From assembly GCF_001605895.1 (NCBI RefSeq), contig NZ_LUAW01000023.1, positions 26,411 to 90,410 of the forward strand: a stretch of DNA of 64,000 nucleotides. The letters run 5' to 3'. The position numbers were made by a program, and so were the translations under genes. This DNA comes from Acinetobacter pragensis. Its GTDB lineage: Bacteria > Pseudomonadota > Gammaproteobacteria > Pseudomonadales > Moraxellaceae. This document shows positions 26,094 to 36,255 of the stretch, piece by piece (within the stretch, counting starts at the first letter, position 1; each line of letters begins with the position of its first letter). Below the pieces are notes generated by a model. The model saw only the letters and a program-made list of their open reading frames with translations. It did not search any database and was not told the DNA's origin.

Positions 26094-27086
26094 ATGGAAA
26101 TCACCACAATCGTTGGGATTGTTGTTGCTGTCATTTTGATCTTAGTGGGTTTAAGGCTGGTCTTGAAAAAGCCGTCCGATGCAGCGCCGTCGCTGGATTC
26201 TGAACTGCACATTGATCCTGATAGCCAGCAGCCAGTGATCCCGCGCCACGTCCGCAATCAATTAAGTGCGGCAGAGCGTGTTGAACCGACCTTAGCGGCA
26301 GAGTCTGCTGATGCGGAATCTGCGCCAGCTGCCGCTGCTGAAACGCCAGCTGAAAATTCAGATTCAGCAGAGGCCATTGCAGAGCTTGATGCGGCAAAGG
26401 CTCCATCTGAAACAGCGGCAGTTGCGCAAGAACAGCACACTGCAGATGATACGGGCGCGCCGGTGCAGAATAATTCAGATTCAGAAAAGGCTGAAGAGCC
26501 TGCCTCTGAAGCGGCAGCAGCTGAGGAAAAGGCGGCGCAGGAGCTTAGCCTGAACCACATTGAAAAAGCTGAAATCAGTGAATTCGAAGATGAAAGCAAC
26601 ATTCTGGATGCGCATCTGTATGAGCAGAAGCTGGTTGATGATGAAAGCGCGCTGGCGACGGCAGAAACTTATATTGCATTGAATGTCTATCCTGACAGCC
26701 GTGCATTGTCCGGTGAAAAAGCCTTGAAAGTTCTGCTGAAATACGGGCTGCGCTTTGGTGAGATGGCTTGTTTCCATCGTTACAGTGAAGACGGCAAGCT
26801 GCTGTTCTCTGTGTTGCAAATCAGCAATGATGGCGCCGCTGCAGGATTTGATCTGGAAACACTGTCGACTGAACAGGTCAAAGGCCTGGCATTCTTTTTG
26901 GCCTTGCCGCACAGCGATGTGCAAATTGCCTTTGATACCATGGACAGTGTATCAAGGCTGATTGCGCGTGAAATTGAGGGGACTGTTTACGATCAGAATA
27001 ATCAGGAATTCACCCTGCAGCTGCGTGAACATTGGCGCCATCAGGCGATTGATTACCGTCCGGGCCAGACGGCAGCAGAAGTTTGA
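26094..27086 (+). CDS. zipA: Cell division protein ZipA
   Basis: ZipA tethers FtsZ to the inner membrane at mid-cell. The 330-residue protein has an N-terminal membrane anchor (IVGIVVAVILILVGLRLVL), a long Ala/Glu/Pro-rich disordered linker (about residues 35-165), and a C-terminal FtsZ-binding domain (ALATAETYIALNVYPDSRALSGEKALKVLLKYGLRFGEMACFHRY pattern). The ATG follows the smc stop by one base, so translation is coupled. A terminator-like hairpin and a promoter follow before ligA. Confidence 0.95.
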   Translation: MEITTIVGIVVAVILILVGLRLVLKKPSDAAPSLDSELHIDPDSQQPVIPRHVRNQLSAAERVEPTLAAESADAESAPAAAAETPAENSDSAEAIAELDAAKAPSETAAVAQEQHTADDTGAPVQNNSDSEKAEEPASEAAAAEEKAAQELSLNHIEKAEISEFEDESNILDAHLYEQKLVDDESALATAETYIALNVYPDSRALSGEKALKVLLKYGLRFGEMACFHRYSEDGKLLFSVLQISNDGAAAGFDLETLSTEQVKGLAFFLALPHSDVQIAFDTMDSVSRLIAREIEGTVYDQNNQEFTLQLREHWRHQAIDYRPGQTAAEV

Positions 27087-27102
27087 AATTAAAATTCTTT
27101 GA

Positions 27103-27131
27103 TTGCAACTATTTCAGCTGATTTTTATAAT
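27103..27131 (+). promoter_or_regulatory. ligA promoter
   Basis: TTGCAA (27103-27108) and a perfect TATAAT (27126-27131) are spaced by 17 nt in the zipA-ligA gap. The start point would be near 27138, giving a leader of about 55 nt that contains the hairpin at 27155-27180. Confidence 0.7.
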
Positions 27132-27154
27132 CGGCGCAGATTAAAAGATGTTAA

Positions 27155-27180
27155 GGGCGGCAGATTCACCGCCCTTTTTT
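27155..27180 (+). terminator. terminator or attenuator between zipA and ligA
   Basis: GGGCGG pairs with CCGCCC around an 8-nt loop and is followed by six T, only 13 nt before the ligA ATG. It looks like a full intrinsic terminator, yet it lies downstream of the ligA promoter, so ligA can only be expressed by read-through. It may be the zipA terminator, an attenuator, or both. Confidence 0.75.
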
Positions 27181-27187
27181 ATGGTGA

Positions 27188-29218
<2,031 letters not shown>

Positions 29219-29354
29219 GGCTGTCTTGTGAATGCCAGAAATCACTGGAATGGGTCGGTGCATTGCCACGCCGCTATACCGCTGCAGACAGAACGCGTAT
29301 TGATAAAATGGATGTAATTTTCTATTTTTAGTTAAGCGTTTTGAAATGTGAAAA

Positions 29355-29385
29355 TAAAAAAGCCACTAATAAAGTGGCTTTTTTA
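29355..29385. terminator. bidirectional terminator between ligA and the SDR gene
   Basis: AAAAAAGCCAC pairs with GTGGCTTTTTT around a 7-nt loop. With A- and T-runs on both sides it can serve both ligA and the convergent SDR gene. Confidence 0.88.
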
Positions 29386-29403
29386 TTGGCTTTAAATTGT
29401 GGG

Positions 29404-30465
29404 TTAAGAAATATATTTTTTTACGACACCGTCATCCAGCAGTTGCTGGAAATGTTCCACTAAGCTGGTTTCGATATCCCGGTAATGCATGCCCAAATCC
29501 TTTTTGCTTTTGTCCGCATTAAAATAAATAGGGTAACCCATATTCAATTCGACAAAAGATTTGGAAAACCCTGCCAATGGGCCAAACAGCTTAAATGCGG
29601 CCTTAGGCAGCTGATTGCGCGGGAAAGGGAATTTATTGCCAAAATGCCGGCGCAGAATTTTACCCATTTCCAGCAGGCTTAATGTGCCGCCGCTGACAAT
29701 ATAGCGTCCTTCCGCTTTCGGATTAAACGCCGCCTGCAGATGTGCATCCGCAACATCGCGCACATCGACAATTCCATTCCACATAGGCGGTACGCCCGCC
29801 AGCGTCATGCCATTGGCAAACTGCTGCAGAACTTCCACGCTGCCGGATTGTGTATTGGCGGTGAGGGATGGACCCAGCACCAATGCCGGATTAATGCAGA
29901 CTAAATCCCAGCGGTTTTGCGCCTTCTGCATTTCCCATGCCTTGCGTTCTGCCATCACTTTTGAATACGGATAAGGCTGATGCACCTCAGAACTGGTGGT
30001 ATTCCAATGTGATTCATCAAACTGGTTATTTTGAGTGTGCTGAATATCAATTGCATCGCCATAAGTCGAGGCAATGCTTGAGGTGACGACAACCCGCTTT
30101 ACGGATTCCGTGCTATTCACGCTGTTGAGTACGTTTTCTGTCCCTAAAACTGCGGGCTCGATAATATCTTTGACTGCATCTTTATAGTTGGTGACCACAA
30201 AAGGGGAAGCCATGTGCAGGACAATTTCACAGCCTTGCATGGCCTGATCAAATGAACCCGGCTCCAGCAAATTGGCTTGAAACAGCTGCAGTGAGCCAGA
30301 ACTTTCATTGGCGATTTTTTCTAAATGGGCAAAACTCTTTTTCTTATTTAAATCTCGAACGGTCGCATGCACCGTGCAGCCTTGCTCAAGCAATTGTTTA
30401 ATGACCCAGCTGGCGATATAGCCTGTGGCGCCTGTAACGAGTATTGGTGTTGTCTTGGTATTCAT
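29404..30465 (-). CDS. NAD(P)-dependent extended SDR reductase (dihydroflavonol-reductase-like)
   Basis: The protein of about 353 residues starts at ATG 30465 (MNTKTTPILVTGATGYIASW). It has the extended-SDR nucleotide motif TGATGYIASW, a downstream ATVRDL typical of NADP-preferring members, VVVTSSIAS, and the catalytic Tyr/Lys in PYPYSKVMAERKAWE. The family reduces aldehydes, ketones or flavanones; the natural substrate here is unknown. It is monocistronic, convergent with ligA, with an AT-rich region and the insertion sequence upstream. Confidence 0.85.
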   Translation of the reverse strand: MNTKTTPILVTGATGYIASWVIKQLLEQGCTVHATVRDLNKKKSFAHLEKIANESSGSLQLFQANLLEPGSFDQAMQGCEIVLHMASPFVVTNYKDAVKDIIEPAVLGTENVLNSVNSTESVKRVVVTSSIASTYGDAIDIQHTQNNQFDESHWNTTSSEVHQPYPYSKVMAERKAWEMQKAQNRWDLVCINPALVLGPSLTANTQSGSVEVLQQFANGMTLAGVPPMWNGIVDVRDVADAHLQAAFNPKAEGRYIVSGGTLSLLEMGKILRRHFGNKFPFPRNQLPKAAFKLFGPLAGFSKSFVELNMGYPIYFNADKSKKDLGMHYRDIETSLVEHFQQLLDDGVVKKYIS

Positions 30466-30769
30466 GTTCTTCAACTTTAATTGACGCATTTTTTATCATA
30501 TTGAGAATATTTAGTTTTGTCTTTGATTAATTTGAAAAAAAATATTTTTATTATTGCGTTTAATGTACTCTAAATTCGGCAGAAAACTCATGTGAATGCT
30601 ACCAAAGCGATTTTTTATTGATTTCAAAAAACGCTAAGATGTGATGAATGTTGGAGAGATGCATATTCTTAATATTATGGATGCAAAATCTCATAAATAA
30701 ATGGACAAAGAGTCATATCTAACTAGTGCGCTGTAATTTAAAGCCTAGATCTTCGGTCTAGGCTTCTTC
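30466..30769. other. AT-rich gap left of the insertion sequence, ending in a plus-strand hairpin
   Basis: No coding frame longer than about 24 codons is convincing. At 30741-30765, AAGCCTAGA pairs with TCTAGGCTT over a C(TTCG)G loop, a very stable terminator-type hairpin on the plus strand. The nearest gene on its left is on the minus strand, so no visible gene uses it. Together with the terminator at 32295-32326 it hints at a plus-strand non-coding RNA here. Confidence 0.4.
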
Positions 30770-32251
30770 TGTTATTCCGAAGTAGAAATGTCCTACCTTA
30801 AAACCAAATAGAAATGTCCTATATGGACATTTCCAAGTCAAGCACAGGATTCAGATTTCGTTCTTTGATTACTGTTTTCTGTGCACGTCTGCTTGGCATC
30901 TTTTGAGAACGATTACGTTTGTTTTGTTGTTCCAGTTCCTGATGCTGTTGCTGGATATGATTTAGAACAGCCCCCAACCGTTTATTCTCAACAATCTCTC
31001 GCTGGTTGAGCTGACTTAATTTATCGAAAATGCTGTAATTGATCGTCCGACTTTCATGCATGATGGCCACAGTACCATCCGGGTATTCTAGAAATTCAAG
31101 ATATCTGCCGATTAGCCTCTGATTTTCTTCTGCATTCTCCAGGAGATATACGCATTTATCATAAGTAATGGTCAAGCTATTGGTGACTCTGCGGGGTTCA
31201 CGCCAGGTAAAAATATCATCTAGTTGCTCGGCTGTTTCAGTGACAGAGCGGTGTAAGTTCTTAGGATTAAAGGCCATCTTTGCAAACTTGAGATTGAACT
31301 GCTCAATAAAGCAGGGCAACCACTTATTCGCATCTGCAATCGAACTGATACCTTCCAGGCGCATCTCCTTAATCAGACGATCCTGAAGTGTCCTGTTGGC
31401 CCGTTCCACACGTCCTTTGGCCTGAGGGGAGTTAGCGAAGATGATATCGATATTGAGGGTACAGAGTACGCGTCCAAACTGGGTAATCTTGGTGGCTTTC
31501 TTGCTGCTTTGATTCACCCTAAAGACTGAATGTTTGTCGCTGTAGAACGCTAAAGGCTTACCATGCTGTTCAACATACAAGCGTGTCGAAATCATATAGT
31601 CAAAGGCTGATTCTGATTCACAGAAGCGTAAGTGTTGCAATTTTCCTGTGGCATCATCAATAAACACCAGCAGACAGCATTTAGCAGCGCGTCCTTCGAA
31701 CCAGTCATGGTGAGAGCCATCAATCTGGATCAGTTCACCATAACAATCCCGGTTATATCGAGGCTGATATGGGCGTTTCAGGCGCTTGGAGCGAGGAATC
31801 CATAGATCGGCTGCAATCATCCAGGAACGCAGCGTTTCTACTGAAAGATCTAATCCATGCACGATGGTGAGCTTTTCATGCGCTAAAGTGGGTCCGAAAC
31901 CATGCAATTGATCAGAAACAATATTGAGGCACTTGAGTCTGAGTTCTTCAGGAAGTTTGGAATTGCTGATTTGGCCACGACCGGCATGGGCTAATGCAGC
32001 TGGACCTTGAGCTTTGTATTTCTGCAGTAATCGTCTGATCTGACGTTCTGAAATATGAAGTAGCTGAGCAGCCCGGGATTGAGTTATGCGTTGATCACAG
32101 ATTTCCTGCAAGACTGACAATCGTTTAAGTTCTTTATCCGACATAGACACCAACATATCAAACCGTCCGCTTCGATAATCGCAAAAGCGCATATTCTAAA
32201 AGCGGACATTTTTACTTTGGAGAAACCGGACATTTCTATTTGGGGCTTACA
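30770..32251 (-). mobile_element. complete insertion sequence, IS1202/ISNCY-like, 1482 bp
   Basis: Ends are defined by 24-bp inverted repeats, left 30770-30793 and right 32228-32251, beginning TGT and matching at 19 of 24 positions with an identical TAGAAATGTCC core. Each end holds a second inner copy of the (A/G)TA(G/A)AAATGTCC motif about 25 nt inward. The single transposase gene fills most of the element. No flanking target duplication is recognisable. Confidence 0.75.
30819..32192 (-). CDS. DDE transposase of the IS1202/ISNCY-like element
   Basis: The transposase of up to 457 residues has an N-terminal helix-turn-helix (QSRAAQLLHISERQIRRLLQKY), an integrase-core RNase H fold with acidic residues in QIDGSHHDW, FYSDKHSVF and KGRVERANRTLQ (a likely D-D-E triad), and a basic Gln/Arg-rich C-terminal coil. 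The frame is intact, so the element may be active. Starts at 32156 or 32144 are also possible; the first ATG is nearest the right inverted repeat. Family placement is from memory of the domain layout. Confidence 0.85.
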   Translation of the reverse strand: MRFCDYRSGRFDMLVSMSDKELKRLSVLQEICDQRITQSRAAQLLHISERQIRRLLQKYKAQGPAALAHAGRGQISNSKLPEELRLKCLNIVSDQLHGFGPTLAHEKLTIVHGLDLSVETLRSWMIAADLWIPRSKRLKRPYQPRYNRDCYGELIQIDGSHHDWFEGRAAKCCLLVFIDDATGKLQHLRFCESESAFDYMISTRLYVEQHGKPLAFYSDKHSVFRVNQSSKKATKITQFGRVLCTLNIDIIFANSPQAKGRVERANRTLQDRLIKEMRLEGISSIADANKWLPCFIEQFNLKFAKMAFNPKNLHRSVTETAEQLDDIFTWREPRRVTNSLTITYDKCVYLLENAEENQRLIGRYLEFLEYPDGTVAIMHESRTINYSIFDKLSQLNQREIVENKRLGAVLNHIQQQHQELEQQNKRNRSQKMPSRRAQKTVIKERNLNPVLDLEMSI

Positions 32252-32584
32252 GCTATTTTTTATTTCATATAAATCATTGTTTTATGCTGATGTGAAAAGT
32301 CCAATCATCACCGATTGGGCTTTTTTGTTGATTCTTCATGTTCCACGACTATTATTCAATCAATGTTTCACGGTTTTGTTTAATGAGATTTAATGCTATA
32401 GCAAACAAAAATGTCCAGATAAAATAAGAATAGATGTCTAAATAATTATTGATTTTGCGGATAGACAAATAAAAGCTTTGGCGCGCCATTGAGCGTTAAA
32501 TTCACGTACAATATTAGTTAATTTGCAGGTATAGATCCTGCCTTATCAGATGATTCTGTTCTCCCGTTGAATATTGGCATACAC
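32252..32584. other. gap right of the insertion sequence, with an orphan terminator
   Basis: AAAAGTCCAATC and GATTGGGCTTTT form a plus-strand intrinsic terminator at 32295-32326. There is no plus-strand gene to its left apart from whatever preceded the insertion sequence. The rest is AT-rich and should contain the rlmF promoter. No coding frame is seen. Confidence 0.5.
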
Positions 32585-33559
32585 ATGGCGCAAGCAAAGA
32601 AATCTTTTCCGCAGCAAAAATCGGAATTACATGCACGAAATCTGCATCGCAGTCGTTACGATTTTCCTCAGCTAATCCAGAGCTGTCCGGAACTTGCGCC
32701 TTTTGTCAGCCCAAATAAATATAACGATCTATCGGTGGACTTTTCTGATCCACACGCTGTGAAAATGCTCAATAAAGCATTGCTCAAGCATTTTTATGGC
32801 ATTCAATATTGGGATATTCCTCAAAATTTTCTTTGCCCGCCTATTCCGGGTCGAGCGGACTATATCCACTATTTAGCAGACTTGCTGAGTGCCAACAATA
32901 AAGCTCAGATTCCAACGGGACACGCCGTTCACGTGTTAGATATTGGGGTTGGCGCGAACTGTATTTATCCGATCATTGGTCATCGGAGCTATGGTTGGAA
33001 ATTTGTCGGCTCAGACATTCATTCTGCATCCGTTAAAAGTGCTCAATTTATTGTGGAGGCAAATCCGAATCTGCATAAAGGGATTCAGATTCGATTGCAG
33101 AAGACTGCGAGCAATATTTTCAACGGTGTGATTAAATCCTCAGATCGTTTTGATTTAACGATGTGTAATCCGCCATTTCATGCCTCGCAAGATGAAGCAA
33201 ACGCTACGGCAACTCAAAAATTAAGAAAACTTGGCAAGCCGGTTGATCGGACGAAGGTGGTGTTAAACTTTGGCGGTCAAAAAAACGAACTCTGGTGTGA
33301 TGGCGGCGAAGAACGATTTGTCTGCCAAATGGTACAAGAGAGTATCCAGTTTGCTGAGCAATGCCTTTGGTTTAGTACACTGGTTTCCAAGAAAACAACA
33401 TTGCCTGTGCTCTTAAATGCCTTAGCTAAGAGCGGAGCAGTGGATGTTAAAACCATTAAAATGACGCAGGGACAAAAAGAAAGCCGTTTTGTCGCTTGGA
33501 CTTTTCTAGATTCAAGGCAACAGCAAGCGTGGAAGAATGCGCGTTGGACTTCAGCTTAA
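32585..33559 (+). CDS. rlmF: 23S rRNA (adenine(1618)-N6)-methyltransferase
   Basis: RlmF methylates adenine 1618 of 23S rRNA with S-adenosylmethionine. The ATG at 32585 is preferred over a TTG at 32567 because the family begins with a basic segment (KKSFPQQKSELHARNLHRSRYDF). Other signatures are the SAM-binding DIGVGANCIYPIIG and the N6-adenine catalytic motif NPPFHAS, plus GGQKNELWCDGGE. The 324-residue length is usual. The ribosome site is weak. Confidence 0.95.
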   Translation: MAQAKKSFPQQKSELHARNLHRSRYDFPQLIQSCPELAPFVSPNKYNDLSVDFSDPHAVKMLNKALLKHFYGIQYWDIPQNFLCPPIPGRADYIHYLADLLSANNKAQIPTGHAVHVLDIGVGANCIYPIIGHRSYGWKFVGSDIHSASVKSAQFIVEANPNLHKGIQIRLQKTASNIFNGVIKSSDRFDLTMCNPPFHASQDEANATATQKLRKLGKPVDRTKVVLNFGGQKNELWCDGGEERFVCQMVQESIQFAEQCLWFSTLVSKKTTLPVLLNALAKSGAVDVKTIKMTQGQKESRFVAWTFLDSRQQQAWKNARWTSA

Positions 33560-33934
33560 GCCTGTCTTCTCTGGAAATGATACCCTTATCTTTGACTGCA
33601 ATGCATGAAGCATCAGTACAGTGCTCCCTGTATATAAGCGCAGCAGCTCAAGCGTGACGTGTTTAATCAATCAGGCGTTATTTGTGCTAAACAAGACGCA
33701 TTGTTAATTGTTACAAAAAACACCAGGCTTCATTATTTGAGCAATTGGCTTGCCGGTATGCCAGTGTGTCACGCAAAGGCTTATTTTTTATGTAAAAATT
33801 ACGCTGAAGTGAACTGCAAATGCGTATGTTTATCATTTAAATTTTATATAAATCATGAGCTTACAAAATTTAAGTTTTGCAATAACACCGAAACTTGTCC
33901 ATAATATTTAAAAAAGGGTATGGAGTTAATCAAA
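33560..33934. other. gap between rlmF and bfr
   Basis: An 81-codon frame from a GTG at 33659 exists but has no ribosome site and an unlikely Cys-rich composition, so it is not called. The right half is strongly AT-rich and must hold the bfr promoter. A clear Fur box was not found. Confidence 0.4.
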
Positions 33935-34399
33935 ATGCGTGGCAATCCAGAAGTCGTAGACTACTTAAATATGTTGATCGGTGGCGAACTGGCTGCTCGT
34001 GATCAATACCTGATTCATTCCCGTATGTATGAAGATTGGGGCCTGAATAAAATTTTTGAACGCATTGATCATGAGATGCAGGAAGAAGCATCGCATGCCG
34101 ATGCTTTAATACGCCGAGTATTGTTCCTTGAAGGCACACCCAATATGAACCGTGATGATATTGTCACAGGTGAAGATGTCGTGACCTGCCTGAAAGCTGA
34201 TTTGGCGCTCGAATATCATGTCCGTGAAAAGCTGGCGCAAGGCGTAAAGCTGTGTGAAGAAAAAGGCGATTACGTTACACGTGACATGCTTCGCCAGCAA
34301 ATGAATGACACTGAAGAAGATCATACGTATTGGCTGGAAAAACAGCTCCGTTTGATTGAGCTGATTGGCCTGCAGAATTATATTCAATCTCAGATGTAA
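33935..34399 (+). CDS. bfr: Bacterioferritin subunit lacking the haem-ligand Met
   Basis: The protein forms 24-mer iron-storage shells. The start at 33935 is set by GGAG 10 nt upstream and the family opening [25 protein letters not shown]. Ferroxidase ligands E18, Y25, E51, H54 and the C-terminal ExxH pair ([10 protein letters not shown]) are all present. At position 52, where E. coli Bfr has the haem-binding Met, this protein has Ala by direct ungapped alignment. It is therefore likely the haem-free subunit type that co-assembles with a second Bfr, as in Pseudomonas and Neisseria. Confidence 0.93.
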   Translation: MRGNPEVVDYLNMLIGGELAARDQYLIHSRMYEDWGLNKIFERIDHEMQEEASHADALIRRVLFLEGTPNMNRDDIVTGEDVVTCLKADLALEYHVREKLAQGVKLCEEKGDYVTRDMLRQQMNDTEEDHTYWLEKQLRLIELIGLQNYIQSQM

Positions 34400-34455
34400 G
34401 ATTTGCTTCATATTCCTTTTCTGAGTGAACAGATAAGGATGAAGTGAATTGGCAT

Positions 34456-34493
34456 AAAAAAAGCCTTTGGATAATTGTCCAAAGGCTTTTTTT
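34456..34493. terminator. bidirectional terminator between bfr and the peroxiredoxin gene
   Basis: A long stem GCCTTTGGA/TCCAAAGGC with A- and T-runs on either side lies between two convergent genes, so it can stop transcription both ways. Confidence 0.9.
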
Positions 34494-34502
34494 ACAGCGC
34501 TG

Positions 34503-35075
34503 TTATTTTTGGCTTAACTTTTGGATATCCGCTAAAACTTGACCTGCATGGGTTTGGGTATCGACACTGCTGTAGTGGTAAACAATTGCGCCTTGAGGAT
34601 CAATCAGAAAGGTTTCCCGTTTGGCTATTTTAGCAATGCCTAAATTGCGCACGATACCCAATTGATTGGCCAGCTGATAATGGCTGTCCGCTAAAATAGG
34701 AAACGGTAAGCCAAGCTTTTCAGAAAAACGCTGATGAGAGGCCACATCATCTAAACTCACCCCTAAAACCGCAGCATTGCTTTTCAAGAACTGAGGGTAA
34801 AGCGCTTTGAATTGATTGGCTTCTTGCGTACAGCCGGGCGAATTGTCTTTCGGATAAAAATACAGCACCAGCCATTTGCCCCTGTACTGTTTTAATTCAT
34901 GCCACTTACCGTTCTGATCCTGCAGTTTAAATGCCGGTGCAGGTTTGCCTATCCATTGCTTTTGTTCGCTATTGAATGAGGAAAGCACAGAGCCTTCTGC
35001 ATGCGCCAAAGCTGTAAATGCGGAGCAAATAGAGGCGGCGAGTAAGACGGCATTCAATGGTTTTGAAATTTTCAT
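34503..35075 (-). CDS. secreted 1-Cys peroxiredoxin (AhpC/TSA, Bcp-like)
   Basis: The start at 35075 gives a signal peptide (MKISKPLNAVLLAASICSAF, cleaved after AHA), so the 190-residue product is periplasmic. The thioredoxin-fold domain contains YFYPKDNSPGCTQE, the peroxidatic Cys motif. Bcp proteins usually have a resolving Cys five residues later; here that position is Asn and no other Cys occurs in the mature protein. A 1-Cys mechanism with an external thiol is therefore likely. It should reduce hydrogen or organic peroxides. Confidence 0.88.
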   Translation of the reverse strand: MKISKPLNAVLLAASICSAFTALAHAEGSVLSSFNSEQKQWIGKPAPAFKLQDQNGKWHELKQYRGKWLVLYFYPKDNSPGCTQEANQFKALYPQFLKSNAAVLGVSLDDVASHQRFSEKLGLPFPILADSHYQLANQLGIVRNLGIAKIAKRETFLIDPQGAIVYHYSSVDTQTHAGQVLADIQKLSQK

Positions 35076-35437
35076 TGCCCGGACTTTCCTGAATAGGTTG
35101 TGTTTTGATATTAGCAAATTTCAGGACTGGGCAAGGAGGATTTGCATCAAATCAACTACAGATGGTTTTATGGTGCATAGAGATGCGAAGAATATTGATA
35201 AAGGATTTTAATGTGCTCAAGCATTTGTGATCGGTCTAATCTAGCAATGATTTTAGGTTCTTTCGCAGCGGATAGAATGTTATCTGGCTCATGCGGTTTG
35301 GCTTTGAACAGTTGCGGATAGTATTGATGCGCAGCACAAATATCGGGCAGGATTCTATTTCTTTTGCAATGCAGCTGCATAACATTGGATTTTCAGTTTT
35401 ATACTAATTGAAATTTTTGCATATTCTAGAGTTATAA
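35076..35437. other. divergent gap between the peroxiredoxin and biotin genes
   Basis: A 70-codon minus-strand frame (35168-35380) is present with protein-like composition but without a ribosome site or recognisable family, so it is only noted. The region should contain the promoters of both flanking units. No operator was recognised. Confidence 0.35.
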
Positions 35438-36169
35438 GTGAATCAACGAATTTTACTGATTACAGGCTGGGGCGGCGGCACCAGACTGCTGAATCCCTTA
35501 AAAGAAGCATTAACCCGGCAGGGGCATGCGGTTGAGCTGATCAATATTTTTAATGCACTGGATCAAGAAGTTTTACAGCAGCAGGCAGAGAAAGCCAGAA
35601 ATTTTGATGTCATTACGGGCTGGTCTTTGGGCGGTCAACTGGCAGCATTATTGGCTGATCAAATTTATAAGCAATATGCCGAACAGAAAATACTGATTAC
35701 TTTAGCGTCCAATCCCTGTTTTGTGGCGAATGATGAATGGACTGAAGGCATGGATCAATCGGTATTCCAGAATTTTAAGAAGTCTTTTGAGCATGATGCA
35801 ACAGCGACATTAAAAAAATTCGGTTTTATGGTGTGTCAAGGCGTGGCAACAATCAAAGAGGATTTTGCAGCATTGCAAAATTTGATTCAGCCGCAGAATT
35901 TAGAGACGCTTCGATCAGGGCTGAATTGTCTTGAACAGTTAAATACTGCAGGGATCTTAAAGAATTATGCGGGGCAGCAGTATCATCTCTTTGCACAGCA
36001 GGATTTCTTAGTTAGCTGCAAAGTCGAGCAAAATCTTCGAAATTTCGGCGTTAAGTTTTTAGAGACTGAGCTGATTGACGGCTCGCACGGCTTTCTGGTG
36101 TTTGAATCTGAAAGCATAAGTTGCAAAATCTGCCATTATTTAAAGAAAACTGCACAAACAAACGGATAA
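35438..36169 (+). CDS. bioH: BioH-like alpha/beta hydrolase of the biotin cluster
   Basis: The 243-residue protein starts at a GTG and shows an alpha/beta-hydrolase core: ILLITGWGG oxyanion region, nucleophile motif GWSLGG, a late Asp (AQQDFLV) and catalytic His (DGSHGFLV). Lying directly before bioA-bioF-bioC-bioD, it very probably removes the methyl ester from pimeloyl-ACP, the BioH step. The sequence is only loosely like E. coli BioH, so another methyl-ester hydrolase type (BioG-like) is possible. The gap to bioA is 86 nt. Confidence 0.75.
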   Translation: MNQRILLITGWGGGTRLLNPLKEALTRQGHAVELINIFNALDQEVLQQQAEKARNFDVITGWSLGGQLAALLADQIYKQYAEQKILITLASNPCFVANDEWTEGMDQSVFQNFKKSFEHDATATLKKFGFMVCQGVATIKEDFAALQNLIQPQNLETLRSGLNCLEQLNTAGILKNYAGQQYHLFAQQDFLVSCKVEQNLRNFGVKFLETELIDGSHGFLVFESESISCKICHYLKKTAQTNG

Positions 36170-36255
36170 CTGGTTCATCTCGCAATTTATTTTTTCTTCC
36201 TGCGGGTTTAACATCGTGAAAAATTGACGTTGAAGCCTTGTGCATGGAGTTGGGG

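Noticed and set aside
26258..26602. Ser/Ala-rich minus-strand frame over zipA
   Set aside because: Antisense shadow of the Ala/Glu-rich ZipA linker.
33659..33904. 81-codon frame between rlmF and bfr
   Set aside because: GTG start without a ribosome site and an unlikely Cys-rich composition; probably chance.
35168..35380. 70-codon minus-strand frame upstream of the biotin genes
   Set aside because: Composition is protein-like, but there is no ribosome site and no family; kept only as a note in the gap entry.
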